A DNA stretch of 64,000 bases from Coprenecus sp902388455 (GTDB lineage: Bacteria > Bacteroidota > Bacteroidia > Bacteroidales > UBA932), in assembly GCA_963931615.1 (NCBI GenBank), contig OZ007032.1, positions 1,178,001 through 1,242,000 on the forward strand. The letters are read 5' to 3'. Position numbers and translations under genes: made by a program. The notes beneath the pieces are model-generated. The model saw only the letters and a list, made by a program, of their open reading frames with translations, was not told the DNA's origin and made no database searches. This document shows positions 34,347 through 42,656 of this stretch, piece by piece; the first letter of the stretch is position 1, and the number at the start of each line of letters is the position of its first letter.

Positions 34347-35069
34347 CTATTTATTCCCCTCCTGCATTCTTTGCCGCACTTTGGCCCATGCCGGAGTATT
34401 AAAAAGGCAACACTCGCGCATTGTCCGGAGCATTTCGGCAAAGCGGCAGGCAGGAATGACAAAACTCAATTCATTGGCTTCCACATAAGGGCGTACCGAA
34501 GGGTCGAAGAGCCCGATAAATGTCCGCCGACCGCCCAAACGGTTTTCACGCACAGCATGGCTGATGACCGATGCGCATCCTGCACCGAAAGGAGCAGACA
34601 CGGCATCTTCGGCGTTGTTGTCGAAATACGCCCATGTCGCCAAACCTGAAAGCATATCGGGTGCGGCGAAGAAAAGCAAGCCTTCCATCCCTTCAAAAGA
34701 AGCCGCCCGGTCGATACGGACAAAGTTCAGGTATTTCCGGTCCGTCAGTTTTACGTCAAGCCGCTCCACATATTCCTTTACGTCCTGCGGCGTTTGCTTG
34801 TACCGTTCCTTTTCGGAAACAAAGGTATAAACACGTTCTGGCAGCGGGACAAAGCCAGTATAGTGTTTACCACCACCGCAAGTAACTGTATCGGCACTGA
34901 GAGTGACGTCCTGACCCTCTTTGACTTTCATCAATGACTTGAACATACAGCCATTGGTTTTCTCAGGAAAGGAGACTGGAGTATCGCTGTAATAAAACAG
35001 AATGGGTAGCGTAGCTTTTTCGCCGAATGCCTCATGGAAATCCTGAATAAAAGTACTAATGTCAGTCAT
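34347..35069 (-). CDS. DUF169 family protein
   Basis: About 240 residues from the ATG at 35069 (MTDISTFIQDFHEAFG). The pattern CMFKSLMKVKEGQDVTLSADTVTCGGGKHYTGF with its cysteines is typical of DUF169 proteins, which are soluble and may bind metal or a cofactor. A second conserved part is FGAGCASVISHAV. The function of the family is not established. The gene stands alone on the minus strand. Confidence 0.78.
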   Translation of the reverse strand: MTDISTFIQDFHEAFGEKATLPILFYYSDTPVSFPEKTNGCMFKSLMKVKEGQDVTLSADTVTCGGGKHYTGFVPLPERVYTFVSEKERYKQTPQDVKEYVERLDVKLTDRKYLNFVRIDRAASFEGMEGLLFFAAPDMLSGLATWAYFDNNAEDAVSAPFGAGCASVISHAVRENRLGGRRTFIGLFDPSVRPYVEANELSFVIPACRFAEMLRTMRECCLFNTPAWAKVRQRMQEGNK

Positions 35070-35172
35070 TGTCCAATCGTTAATAATCAACAGTTACAAA
35101 TGTATGAAAAATCCGGAAACGAGTCTAATGCCGGCACGGATTACTATCAGACATTAGGAGGGGCAAAAAATT

Positions 35173-35586
35173 CTAATCTTCTAAGATGCGAACCATTTCG
35201 GCAGGCGTGACAACGAATGGTTTTACAGGGAAATGCCTGATATTACCCGTGATAAGATAAGAATCTTCAACGGAAAGAGCGACCTCGTAGAATACGAGGT
35301 CTTTCGGGTCTGGGAATTCGATATCTGCTGCCGGAGTCCTGTCTATATTCAATCCATCGGTAATGATGGCTTTGATGACTGCCTCTATCAATGAATGATT
35401 CAAATGGAACTTCGGTCTTGATAACACGCTCTTGTACTCTTCAAGTATCTCATCATTGTACAGAGGAACGATTCGTTCCTGCACGATCGCACGGAAGACT
35501 TTGACAGGATTGGATTCAAGGTTACTCGATAAGAGTGCAGAGACAATAACATTGGTGTCGATGACAGCGAAAATTTTATCTTTCAT
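35173..35586 (-). CDS. PIN-domain toxin of a type II toxin-antitoxin pair
   Basis: About 137 residues from the ATG at 35586 (MKDKIFAVIDTNVIVSALL). PIN-domain acidic residues are visible: Asp in VIDTNV near 9, Glu in NDEILEEY near 60, Asp in PDPKDLVFYEVAL near 95-97 and Asp in EDSYLITGNIRHFP near 111. Such proteins are Mg-dependent RNases. It overlaps the antitoxin gene by 11 bases. A homologous pair is at 56936-57645 in this window. Confidence 0.87.
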   Translation of the reverse strand: MKDKIFAVIDTNVIVSALLSSNLESNPVKVFRAIVQERIVPLYNDEILEEYKSVLSRPKFHLNHSLIEAVIKAIITDGLNIDRTPAADIEFPDPKDLVFYEVALSVEDSYLITGNIRHFPVKPFVVTPAEMVRILED

Positions 35587-35869
35587 TGCGGGCATTCTGT
35601 ATCTCGGCGTTAATTTCATCAAGTGTAAGATCCTGCACTCCTGCGGCGGCAGCCTGTGTCCTCATTTCAAGGAATGCCTCCCATGCTTCTTTATTTATCT
35701 GTTCCCTGCCGGATGCCTTTATTTCGAACGGAATGCGCCTCTCACGCACGACCGTTTTCATGAATACGGTGATTGCTGCAGTGCTTGTGAAGCCAAAATC
35801 ATCACATATCATATCGAATTTTTTCTTCAGGGTGTCATCCACCCTCATTGATAGTGTAGCTTGTCCCAT
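35576..35869 (-). CDS. RelB/DinJ-type antitoxin
   Basis: 97 residues. The N-terminus MGQATLSMRVDDTLKKKFDMICDDFGFTSTAA is a ribbon-helix-helix DNA-binding domain; the C-terminal half (GVQDLTLDEINAEIQNARNE) would wrap the toxin. It is first in the operon, before the PIN toxin, as usual. It probably represses its own promoter via the inverted repeat at 35885-35909. Confidence 0.87.
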   Translation of the reverse strand: MGQATLSMRVDDTLKKKFDMICDDFGFTSTAAITVFMKTVVRERRIPFEIKASGREQINKEAWEAFLEMRTQAAAAGVQDLTLDEINAEIQNARNER

Positions 35870-35884
35870 GATAGTCTATTTTAA

Positions 35885-35909
35885 ATTGTATGGGCAAATA
35901 TAATACAAT
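35885..35909 (-). promoter_or_regulatory. Antitoxin promoter flanked by an operator inverted repeat
   Basis: On the minus strand TATATTTG (35902-35895) fits the -7 consensus, 26 bases before the antitoxin ATG. It is flanked by a perfect inverted repeat ATTGTAT (35885-35891) and ATACAAT (35903-35909), a good candidate for the ribbon-helix-helix operator. Confidence 0.6.
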
Positions 35910-35991
35910 GTATTGATTATTGCAAGACAATATCCATATTTATGACAATGTACATACGATAAAGTGGATGATTTTTCAAAGATAATCATGT

Positions 35992-36030
35992 GCTTTTATT
36001 TGCTGAGAAAATTCCTCTACAAAATCGGCT
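35992..36030 (+). repeat. Third copy of the short repeat
   Basis: TTTTATTTGCTGAGAAAATT followed by CCTCTACAAAATCGGC is closely similar to the copies at about 34035 and 34089. The copies bracket the DUF169 gene and the toxin-antitoxin pair. Confidence 0.45.
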
Positions 36031-36148
36031 TCAGATTCCGGCAGTTCTCCTGCCGTCAGCCTACCGTAGACTGACCATCCAATTAGGGAAGTCAGTCAAC
36101 AATTGACTCTATTTGCACTTTTGTTATCCTATCCTGACTGCACCGTCA

Positions 36149-36385
36149 GCAGTCTGTAATTGATAGTTTAGAATATCTGTCTGGTTAACACACAATTACG
36201 AAGTCACAACGACAACAGACTGACCTGTACTCTGGTGCACGGACTTCTTATAAATGCACCTGGAAAGTGTTGTGGCATGGATTGTATGCGGTCAACACAT
36301 TCTCTCCAGGATGAGTCTGTAGATGGATAATTCTTGCAAAGCATTGTTAAACAGCGTGATACACGAAAAATAGAATTACAGACAA
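36149..36385. repeat. Structured GTCTGT repeat, diverged copy (R3)
   Basis: This stretch shares order and motifs with the two well-conserved copies at 57724 and 60344: AGTCTGTAATTGA, ACAACAGACTGA, a CTT-loop hairpin (GTGCA...TGCAC), TCTCCAGGATGAGTCTGTA and a closing ACAGAC. Most of the rest has diverged. The long-range stem GTCTGTA/TACAGAC is kept though its neighbours have changed. No gene is present. Confidence 0.6.
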
Positions 36386-36461
36386 TGAAACTGTCCCACC
36401 TCTTGATAAAATCACAAAGTATAAAGTTACTCCTATTCCAGCCACATTAAAGAATTCTGCG

Positions 36462-36469
36462 TATATTTG
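36462..36469 (+). promoter_or_regulatory. Promoter -7 box upstream of the GNAT gene
   Basis: TATATTTG fits TAnnTTTG. Transcription would run through the short frame at 36508 into the acetyltransferase gene at 36629. Confidence 0.45.
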
Positions 36470-36507
36470 TCAGAACATTCACAAACACAGACAGAAAACA
36501 AACCGAC

Positions 36508-36651
36508 ATGCTCAACCTGCTCACAGTCACATGGGACGTCAACCCTTTCATCCTGACCGGCATCCTGCTTCTGATATGGAGTGCCAGGAAAGGCGGTCCG
36601 GCAAGGATTCAAAACAATACTGTCCGGCATGGTGCAAATCAACAGCATTGA
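36508..36651 (+). pseudogene. Short frame resembling the start of prolipoprotein diacylglyceryl transferase
   Basis: 47 codons, MLNLLTVTWDVNPFIL then a hydrophobic stretch and a charged tail with no counterpart. The opening resembles the first residues of Bacteroidetes Lgt, which would make this a fragment joined to the region upstream of a GNAT gene. A small genuine membrane peptide is an alternative. It overlaps the start of the acetyltransferase frame. Confidence 0.25.
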
Positions 36652-37081
36652 AAAAGACTCAAGACCTACGGAACTCATAGCCGGAGTGCTCGGAATCTGG
36701 GAAGCATCCGTCCGCGCCAGCCACCATTTTCTGACGGAGGACGATATCCGGAGCCTCTGCCCTCAGGCGGAGGAGGCCATCCGGCAGATCGAGACGTTAT
36801 GGGTGGTTGAAGATGAGAATGTCCGCATCGGATTCATGGGCATCCAGTCCGGCAAGATAGAGATGCTGTTTCTCCATCCGGACTATTTTCGCAAAGGCAT
36901 AGGTAGAATGTTGATCCAAAAGGCGTTTTCAGAACTGGACGTGCAGTATGTCGATGTCAATGAGCAGAACCCATCGGCCGTTAGATTCTACGAAAGGATG
37001 GGATTCCGCACATTCCGCCGGGACAGCACCGATGACCAGGGCAACCCCTTCCCTATTCTGAGGATGAAACGTCTATTTTGA
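36629..37081 (+). CDS. GNAT-family N-acetyltransferase
   Basis: 150 residues from the ATG at 36629 (MVQINSIEKDSRP); the frame extends upstream but that part lies in the preceding short frame. Acetyl-CoA site: IEMLFLHPDYFRKGIGRMLIQ, followed by VDVNEQNPSAVRFYERMGF, both classical GNAT motifs (A and B). It resembles YjaB/PhnO-type small acetyltransferases. Substrate unknown. The 3' end overlaps the convergent DUF4491 gene by nine bases. Confidence 0.83.
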   Translation: MVQINSIEKDSRPTELIAGVLGIWEASVRASHHFLTEDDIRSLCPQAEEAIRQIETLWVVEDENVRIGFMGIQSGKIEMLFLHPDYFRKGIGRMLIQKAFSELDVQYVDVNEQNPSAVRFYERMGFRTFRRDSTDDQGNPFPILRMKRLF

Positions 37082-37369
37082 CTGCTGCTTCCGTTTAGGA
37101 TTGCGCGGAAACCAGCCCTTGGCCACCCGTTTTTCCTGCTCGAACAGCTCAAGGATGGACCAGAAGCAGGAGAAAGCTACTACTCCGACGAGGGTGGAGA
37201 CGATGATGCTGCTGATAAAAAGCGAGCCTGCCGCCGCACCCGCTCCGGCCAGCAGAAAAACCCACCAGCACTGCTTTCCAAAATAGTATTCAGCCTTGAT
37301 GACTATGGGATGGAACATCCCTATGATTAAAAAGGTGCCTAAGCCGATGACAATACCCGCGTAATTCAT
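37073..37369 (-). CDS. DUF4491 family membrane protein
   Basis: 98 residues from the ATG at 37369 (MNYAGIVIGLGTFLIIGMFHP). Three hydrophobic segments at about 3-20, 36-52 and 54-72, followed by a basic cytoplasmic tail ending in KRKQQSK. This pattern is DUF4491, a small inner-membrane family frequent in Bacteroidetes with unknown function. The long open frame that continues upstream on this strand is a chance antisense of the TetR gene. Confidence 0.78.
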   Translation of the reverse strand: MNYAGIVIGLGTFLIIGMFHPIVIKAEYYFGKQCWWVFLLAGAGAAAGSLFISSIIVSTLVGVVAFSCFWSILELFEQEKRVAKGWFPRNPKRKQQSK

Positions 37370-37389
37370 ATTCTGACAGTTCTTGGACT

Positions 37390-37397
37390 GCAAAGGT
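37390..37397 (-). promoter_or_regulatory. Promoter -7 box of the DUF4491 gene
   Basis: TACCTTTG on the minus strand, exact fit to TAnnTTTG, 20 bases upstream of the ATG at 37369. Confidence 0.6.
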
Positions 37398-37476
37398 AGG
37401 AATTTTCCACTTGCTGTGCACTCCGGCAAGTTGATAATCCCAATAAATAGGTATTGCCGGACAGCCTTAAGCCCTG

Positions 37477-37492
37477 TACCTTTGCAAAGGTA
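37477..37492 (+). promoter_or_regulatory. TetR promoter with 16-bp palindromic operator
   Basis: TACCTTTGCAAAGGTA is a perfect palindrome and its first eight bases are the -7 box TACCTTTG. A TTG at 37454-37456 fits the -33 element at a spacing of 20. The start codon follows at 37505. A palindrome on the promoter of a TetR gene is the expected self-repression site. Confidence 0.65.
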
Positions 37493-37504
37493 AAACCACT
37501 GTAA

Positions 37505-38116
37505 ATGCAAGTGCTGAAAGAGGACATACGAGGTCGGATATTGACGGTTGCCAGACAACAATTCGAAAGGAAAGGCTATTCCAGGACTTCCATGCGCGAA
37601 ATAGCGGAGTTGGCTAGGATTGGTGTCGGAAACATCTACAACTACTTCACGAATAAAGATGAATTGTTCCGTGAAGTAGTCCGTCCTGTCTTGTGTGCTT
37701 TGGAAGCCATGCTGCAAGAACACCACGGCATACGGGGCGAGGATATTATGATGATGCGGTCGGAAAAATACCTGAAATCCTGCATTGACGAATATGTTTC
37801 GCTGATTGACAAGCACCGCGCACTGATGGAAATCCTGCTGTTCCGTGCACAAGGTTCTTCGTTGGAGCGCTTCCGCGAGAATTATACCGACCGCTCTACG
37901 GAATTGGTCAAGGCGTGGTTCGCGTCCATGCAGCGGAAGCATCCCGAAATCAATACGGCGGTGTCCGACTTCATCATCCACCTGCATACGGTATGGATGT
38001 TCACGATGTTCGAGGAACTGCTGATGCATTCCGTGTCACGGCAGGAAATGGAGGCCATCCTGCACGATTACATCCTGTTTGAGATTCAAGGTTGGAGGGC
38101 AATCATCAAGATATGA
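37505..38116 (+). CDS. TetR/AcrR-family transcriptional regulator
   Basis: 203 residues. The N-terminal helix-turn-helix ILTVARQQFERKGYSRTSMREIAELARIGVGNIYNYFTNKDELF is typical of TetR repressors. The C-terminal ligand domain is helical and unassignable. It is upstream of a methyltransferase and two ABC transporter genes in the same direction and separated from them by a terminator-like hairpin, so it probably controls them. Confidence 0.9.
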   Translation: MQVLKEDIRGRILTVARQQFERKGYSRTSMREIAELARIGVGNIYNYFTNKDELFREVVRPVLCALEAMLQEHHGIRGEDIMMMRSEKYLKSCIDEYVSLIDKHRALMEILLFRAQGSSLERFRENYTDRSTELVKAWFASMQRKHPEINTAVSDFIIHLHTVWMFTMFEELLMHSVSRQEMEAILHDYILFEIQGWRAIIKI

Positions 38117-38167
38117 GATACAGGCAACGCACATACAGACAATCAGCCGCGTCAGGACGGCTGGCAG

Positions 38168-38202
38168 GGAGGAAATCTTCACGGAGGTTTCCTCCTTTTT
38201 TT
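38168..38202 (+). terminator. Terminator or attenuator between TetR and methyltransferase genes
   Basis: GGAGGAAA (38168-38175) pairs with TTTCCTCC (38188-38195), followed directly by seven T. It is a well-formed intrinsic terminator located inside what would otherwise be one transcript, so downstream genes need read-through or their own promoter. Confidence 0.7.
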
Positions 38203-38241
38203 ATGAACAAATCTGAATATCGTTCACTAATAAATAAAGAT

Positions 38242-39063
38242 ATGAAACAGAAACACGAGTTTAAGAACATTGTGGCGGAAACACTGCTTATTCCGCTATA
38301 CATGAGGGCAAAAGAAAGCCGCCGGGACAATCCCATCCTGTATGACAAGGCAGCGGAACGGCTGGCGGACAGTCTGGAATACGATTACTCCCAATTCGAC
38401 GGGGCAAAGCTGAGCGAAGTGGGATGCGTGGTGCGCGGATGGTATTTCGACCGTGCCGTGCGACGGTTTATCGAAGTGCATTCCCGTCCGGTTGTCGTGA
38501 ATGTGGGATGTGGGTTGGATACCCGTTTCCAGCGTATCGGGGACGGGAAAGCGGTCTTTTACGATTTGGATTTGCCGGAGGTCATCGCCCTGCGCCGGGA
38601 GTTGATACCCGAACAGCCGGGCAATGTCTATCTCGCGGCGTCCTTGCTGGAAATCGGCTGGATGGACGACCTGTGCCGCAAACATCCCGACGGGGAATTT
38701 ATCTTCATCGTGGAGGGTGTGCTGATGTATTTTTACGAGGAGCAGGTAAAGTCTTTCCTGCATCACGTGGCGAGCCGTTTCGGGGGAGGCGAACTGTGGT
38801 TTGACGTATGCGGCACGATGATGAGCCGGCACGGAGTGAAGCCCGATTCCCTCCGCAAACACGAGGCTCAAATCCGTTCCGGACTTAGTGACGGGCATTT
38901 AGTGGAACAATGGGAGCCAGCCTTACAACTCATCGAACAAGCCAACTATATGAAATTTTTCCGTCCGCGCTGGGGCTTCTTCTTCGGGCAGATATTGGGG
39001 AGGATGACTCGATTGTGCTATAAGTTCAGTTCGTTGCTGGGGTATAGAATCATTTCAAAATAA
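38242..39063 (+). CDS. Class I SAM-dependent methyltransferase (LCM/PPM1-like)
   Basis: 273 residues from the ATG at 38242 (MKQKHEFKNIVAETLLIPLY); an in-frame ATG at 38203 touches the terminator T-run and is less likely. SAM-binding motif VVNVGCGLDTRFQRI near 92 and a later FIFIVEGVLMYF are typical of the leucine carboxyl methyltransferase superfamily that also contains polyketide and small-molecule O-methyltransferases. It precedes two ABC transporter genes by 10 bases. Inference: it modifies a small molecule that the transporter moves. Confidence 0.82.
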   Translation: MKQKHEFKNIVAETLLIPLYMRAKESRRDNPILYDKAAERLADSLEYDYSQFDGAKLSEVGCVVRGWYFDRAVRRFIEVHSRPVVVNVGCGLDTRFQRIGDGKAVFYDLDLPEVIALRRELIPEQPGNVYLAASLLEIGWMDDLCRKHPDGEFIFIVEGVLMYFYEEQVKSFLHHVASRFGGGELWFDVCGTMMSRHGVKPDSLRKHEAQIRSGLSDGHLVEQWEPALQLIEQANYMKFFRPRWGFFFGQILGRMTRLCYKFSSLLGYRIISK

Positions 39064-39073
39064 CGTAATAACA

Positions 39074-40876
39074 ATGGAGATGTCAAAAAAGAAAGAAGGT
39101 TTGTCCCGACTGTTCGAGATAGCGGGACAAAGGAAAGGTCTGCTTATATTGGCAGGTCTGCTGTCGGCTGGCAGCGCAGTATGTATGCTTGTGCCTTATT
39201 GGGCTGTTTATGAAATCTTAAAAGAGCTGTTATCTCATGGCGTAAACCCTGCCGCTTCGGACGGAACGTATATGATGCGCTGGGGATGGATAGCCTTCGG
39301 GGGGCTTGTTGGCGGATTGGTATTGCTATATGCAGCCCTGATGTCCTCGCATGTGGCTGCTTTCCGCATCCTGTATGGGTTGCGTGTCCGCCTGTCCGAG
39401 CATATCGGCAAGTTACCTTTGGGATATTTGAACAACACTTCCACGGGAGCCATCAAGAAAACGATGGACCAGAACATCGAAAAGATAGAAGGCTTCATCG
39501 CCCATACCATCCCGGATTTGGTTAATGTAGCGGCTACGGTGGCGGTGATGTTGGTCATCTTTTTCTCTTTGGATGTGTGGCTGACGGTGGTCTGCCTGGC
39601 GGTCGTGGTGATTAGCCTTTTCCTGCAATTTTCCAACTTCATGGGGAAACGGGCAAGGGAGTTCATGTCTATCTATTACGATGCACAGGAAAAGATGAGC
39701 GCATCCGCTGTGCAATATGTGCGTGGAATGCCCGTGGTCAAGATTTTCGGGCAAAGTGTCCGCTCGTTCCGTCAGTTCAATGCCGAGATTCAGGCATACA
39801 AGACATTCGCCTTGAAGTGTTGTGACACGTATCAGAACGGGATGATAGCGTTTACCGTCCTGCTCAATTCGATGGTAACGTTTGTTCTTCCTATGGGCAT
39901 CTTGCTGATGCAGGCCAGTCCGCAATCGCTTTCATTGGCTGTGGTGTGGCTGTTCTTTATCATCATGGGGCCGGGCATGGCTTCGCCCGTTTACAAACTG
40001 ACCTTTTTAGGAGGCAACACACGCGACATCAACGAAGGGGTAAACCGTATTGACCGCATATTGGAAAAGAAGCCTGTGCCGGAGCCGGAACATCCGCAAG
40101 TGCCGACCGCTTACGATGTGGAGTTTCGTCATGTGTCATTTTCCTACGAAAACACGGAACAGGGAACACGGACGGAAGCCCTGCGTGATGTCTGTTTCAT
40201 AGCTCCGCAGGGAAAAATAACCGCCCTTGTCGGCCCGTCGGGAAGCGGCAAATCAACGGTTGCCAACCTGATACCCCGGTTCTGGGATGTGGAGCGAGGG
40301 GAAATCTGCATAGGTGATGTGGATATACGTCAGATAGCTACAACAAAGCTCATGGACATGGTTTCATTCGTATTTCAAGACACTTTCCTTTTCTACGACA
40401 CGCTGTATGAGAACATTGCCGTCGGCTCCCCCGATGCCACGAAAGAAAAGGTGGTAGCCGCTGCGAAAGCTGCCCAATGCCACGACTTCATCGAGCGTCT
40501 GCCGCAAGGCTATGAAACAAGGATTGGCGACAAGGGCGTGTACCTCTCCGGCGGCGAAGCCCAACGGATCTGTGTGGCGCGTGCCATATTGAAGAATGCG
40601 CCGATACTGGTGCTGGACGAAGCCACAGCCTTTGCCGACCCTGAAAACGAGCATAAAATGCAGATGGCTTTGCAGTCGCTGATAAAAGACAAGACGGTCA
40701 TCGTGATTGCCCATCGCCTTTCGTCCGTCATCTCCGCGCATCAGATTGTCGTGATGAAAGAAGGGCGCATCGTGCAGCGCGGAAAACATGAACAACTGTC
40801 AGTGACAGAGGGCGTATATAAAAATATGTGGGATGCCTATACGAGCGCATACCATTGGACGTTGAACAAAAATTAA
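39074..40876 (+). CDS. ABC transporter permease/ATPase, first half of a heterodimer
   Basis: 600 residues: an exporter-type transmembrane domain with six spans (about 15-300) and a C-terminal nucleotide-binding domain. Walker A GPSGSGKST near 389, signature LSGGEAQRI near 493 and Walker B ILVLDEATAFADPENE near 514. The order TetR, methyltransferase, ABC, ABC and the DEATAFADPENE variant resemble YbtPQ/IrtAB-like pairs, which despite exporter fold can import siderophores. Direction of transport cannot be told from sequence. It is 16 bases from its partner gene. Confidence 0.87.
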   Translation: MEMSKKKEGLSRLFEIAGQRKGLLILAGLLSAGSAVCMLVPYWAVYEILKELLSHGVNPAASDGTYMMRWGWIAFGGLVGGLVLLYAALMSSHVAAFRILYGLRVRLSEHIGKLPLGYLNNTSTGAIKKTMDQNIEKIEGFIAHTIPDLVNVAATVAVMLVIFFSLDVWLTVVCLAVVVISLFLQFSNFMGKRAREFMSIYYDAQEKMSASAVQYVRGMPVVKIFGQSVRSFRQFNAEIQAYKTFALKCCDTYQNGMIAFTVLLNSMVTFVLPMGILLMQASPQSLSLAVVWLFFIIMGPGMASPVYKLTFLGGNTRDINEGVNRIDRILEKKPVPEPEHPQVPTAYDVEFRHVSFSYENTEQGTRTEALRDVCFIAPQGKITALVGPSGSGKSTVANLIPRFWDVERGEICIGDVDIRQIATTKLMDMVSFVFQDTFLFYDTLYENIAVGSPDATKEKVVAAAKAAQCHDFIERLPQGYETRIGDKGVYLSGGEAQRICVARAILKNAPILVLDEATAFADPENEHKMQMALQSLIKDKTVIVIAHRLSSVISAHQIVVMKEGRIVQRGKHEQLSVTEGVYKNMWDAYTSAYHWTLNKN

Positions 40877-40892
40877 AAAAGGAGAACTATAT

Positions 40893-42656
40893 ATGAACGC
40901 AATCAAAAACATTACAATAGGACATACTGAACGGCTTTACAAGCCTGTCGGTTACACCATGCTTTCCAACTTGGTCAATATTGTGCCGTTTTGCCTTTCC
41001 ATAGAAGCGATACGCATTATTTTCAATGCGTTTGACGGAAGCGGACAACCGCTCGACACGACCCGTCTTTGGTGGATATTCGGCGTTATGGTCATTTATA
41101 TGCTGGTCATGGCTTTGGCGGAACGGGCATCTTACCGTGCCAATTTTCGTGGAGCATACGAAATGAGTGCTTCGGGACGCTTGTCGCTGGCGGAACACCT
41201 GCGGAAACTTTCATTGGGTTTCTTGTCAAGGCGCGACCCCGGCGACTTGTCCTCCATGCTTATTACGGATTTCATGATGGCAGAAACGGGAATTTCTCAC
41301 CATCTCCCCCAATTGATGGGTGCCGTGGTAATGCCTGTATTGGCTTTTGCTTCATTGATATGGATAGATTGGAGGATGGCGGTCAGTATGTTTGCCGCCT
41401 TGCCGCTTGCCTTGCTCGTCCTATGGGCAAGCACAAAGGCGCAGCGAAAACTGAGCGGCAGGCAAATCCAAGCGAAGATAAATGCAGGAAACCGATTGGA
41501 GGAATACTTGCAGGGTATCCGGGTGATGAAAGCCTACAATCTGTTGGGCGACCGTTTCTTCCGGCTGCGCGATGCCTTTGCCGAACTTCGCCGTGCCTGC
41601 ATCCGTCAGGAAGCCCTGTTAGGGCCATTTGTCCTATTGAGCATCACGTTGGTACGTGCAGGGCTGACAATGATGGTGCTGTGCGGAACATATCTGCTAT
41701 TGGGAGGGGAACTTTCCATCCTCGTATTTGTGCTGTTTCTCGTGGTCGGTTCCCGTGTGTTCGACCCATTGACTTCTGCCCTGACCAATTTCACCGAGTT
41801 CCGATACTTTTCCATTGCAGGAGGACGTATCCTATCTTTGATGAACGAGCCGGAAATGAAAGGAGAACGGCAATCCCCGGTAGCAGGTGACATCCGGTTT
41901 GAGCACGTATCGTTTGCCTATCAGGACAAGGAAGTGCTGCACGACATAACCGTCACGCTCCCCAAAAACTCATTGACGGCCCTTGTAGGCCCTTCGGGAA
42001 GTGGGAAAAGCACGGTGATGAAACTTTGCGCCCGTTTCTACGACCCGCAGCAGGGACGTATTTTCTTTGGCGGCGTGCCGATGGACGAAATAGCCCCCGA
42101 AAGTCTGATGAGCCACATCTCTATGGTGTTCCAGGATGTCTATCTGTTCCAGGACACCATACGCAACAACATCCGTTTCGGCAAGACAGATGCAACGGAC
42201 GAGGAAATCATTGCCGCCGCAAAAAAAGCCTGTTGCCACGACTTCATCATGCGCTTGCCGCAGGGCTACGACACGATGGTGGGCGAAGGTGGCTGTACCT
42301 TGTCCGGAGGTGAGAAGCAGCGCATATCCATCGCCCGCGCCATATTGAAAGACGCGCCTGTTATCTTATTGGACGAAGCTACCGCCTCGCTCGACCCAGA
42401 AAATGAAGTGGAGGTGCAGAAAGCCATCGACTCTTTGATTAAAGGACGCACCGTCATTGCCATTGCCCACAGGCTCAAGACCATAAAAGATGCCGACCGC
42501 ATCATCGTCCTGGAGGACGGTCGGATAAAGGAAGAGGGAACTCATGACGAACTCATTAAGAAGAAAGGGCTTTACGCTCATCTGTGGGACATTCAGGAAA
42601 ACACATCCGGATGGAAATTGCAGAACGATGCCCAAACGGAGCAATCCGTCCGCTAA
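40893..42656 (+). CDS. ABC transporter permease/ATPase, second half of a heterodimer
   Basis: 587 residues with the same layout: six membrane spans, then Walker A GPSGSGKST near 369, signature LSGGEKQRI near 471 and Walker B VILLDEATASLDPENE. Both halves have apparently intact catalytic residues, in contrast to many heterodimeric exporters with one degenerate site. Ends convergent with the cytochrome assembly gene, with a four-base overlap of the stops. Likely works with the preceding gene product in the inner membrane. Confidence 0.87.
   Translation: MNAIKNITIGHTERLYKPVGYTMLSNLVNIVPFCLSIEAIRIIFNAFDGSGQPLDTTRLWWIFGVMVIYMLVMALAERASYRANFRGAYEMSASGRLSLAEHLRKLSLGFLSRRDPGDLSSMLITDFMMAETGISHHLPQLMGAVVMPVLAFASLIWIDWRMAVSMFAALPLALLVLWASTKAQRKLSGRQIQAKINAGNRLEEYLQGIRVMKAYNLLGDRFFRLRDAFAELRRACIRQEALLGPFVLLSITLVRAGLTMMVLCGTYLLLGGELSILVFVLFLVVGSRVFDPLTSALTNFTEFRYFSIAGGRILSLMNEPEMKGERQSPVAGDIRFEHVSFAYQDKEVLHDITVTLPKNSLTALVGPSGSGKSTVMKLCARFYDPQQGRIFFGGVPMDEIAPESLMSHISMVFQDVYLFQDTIRNNIRFGKTDATDEEIIAAAKKACCHDFIMRLPQGYDTMVGEGGCTLSGGEKQRISIARAILKDAPVILLDEATASLDPENEVEVQKAIDSLIKGRTVIAIAHRLKTIKDADRIIVLEDGRIKEEGTHDELIKKKGLYAHLWDIQENTSGWKLQNDAQTEQSVR

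Noticed and set aside
37370..38029. Long minus-strand extension of the DUF4491 frame
   Set aside because: The extension is antisense to the TetR gene; the DUF4491 family begins at the ATG at 37369 and has a good promoter there.
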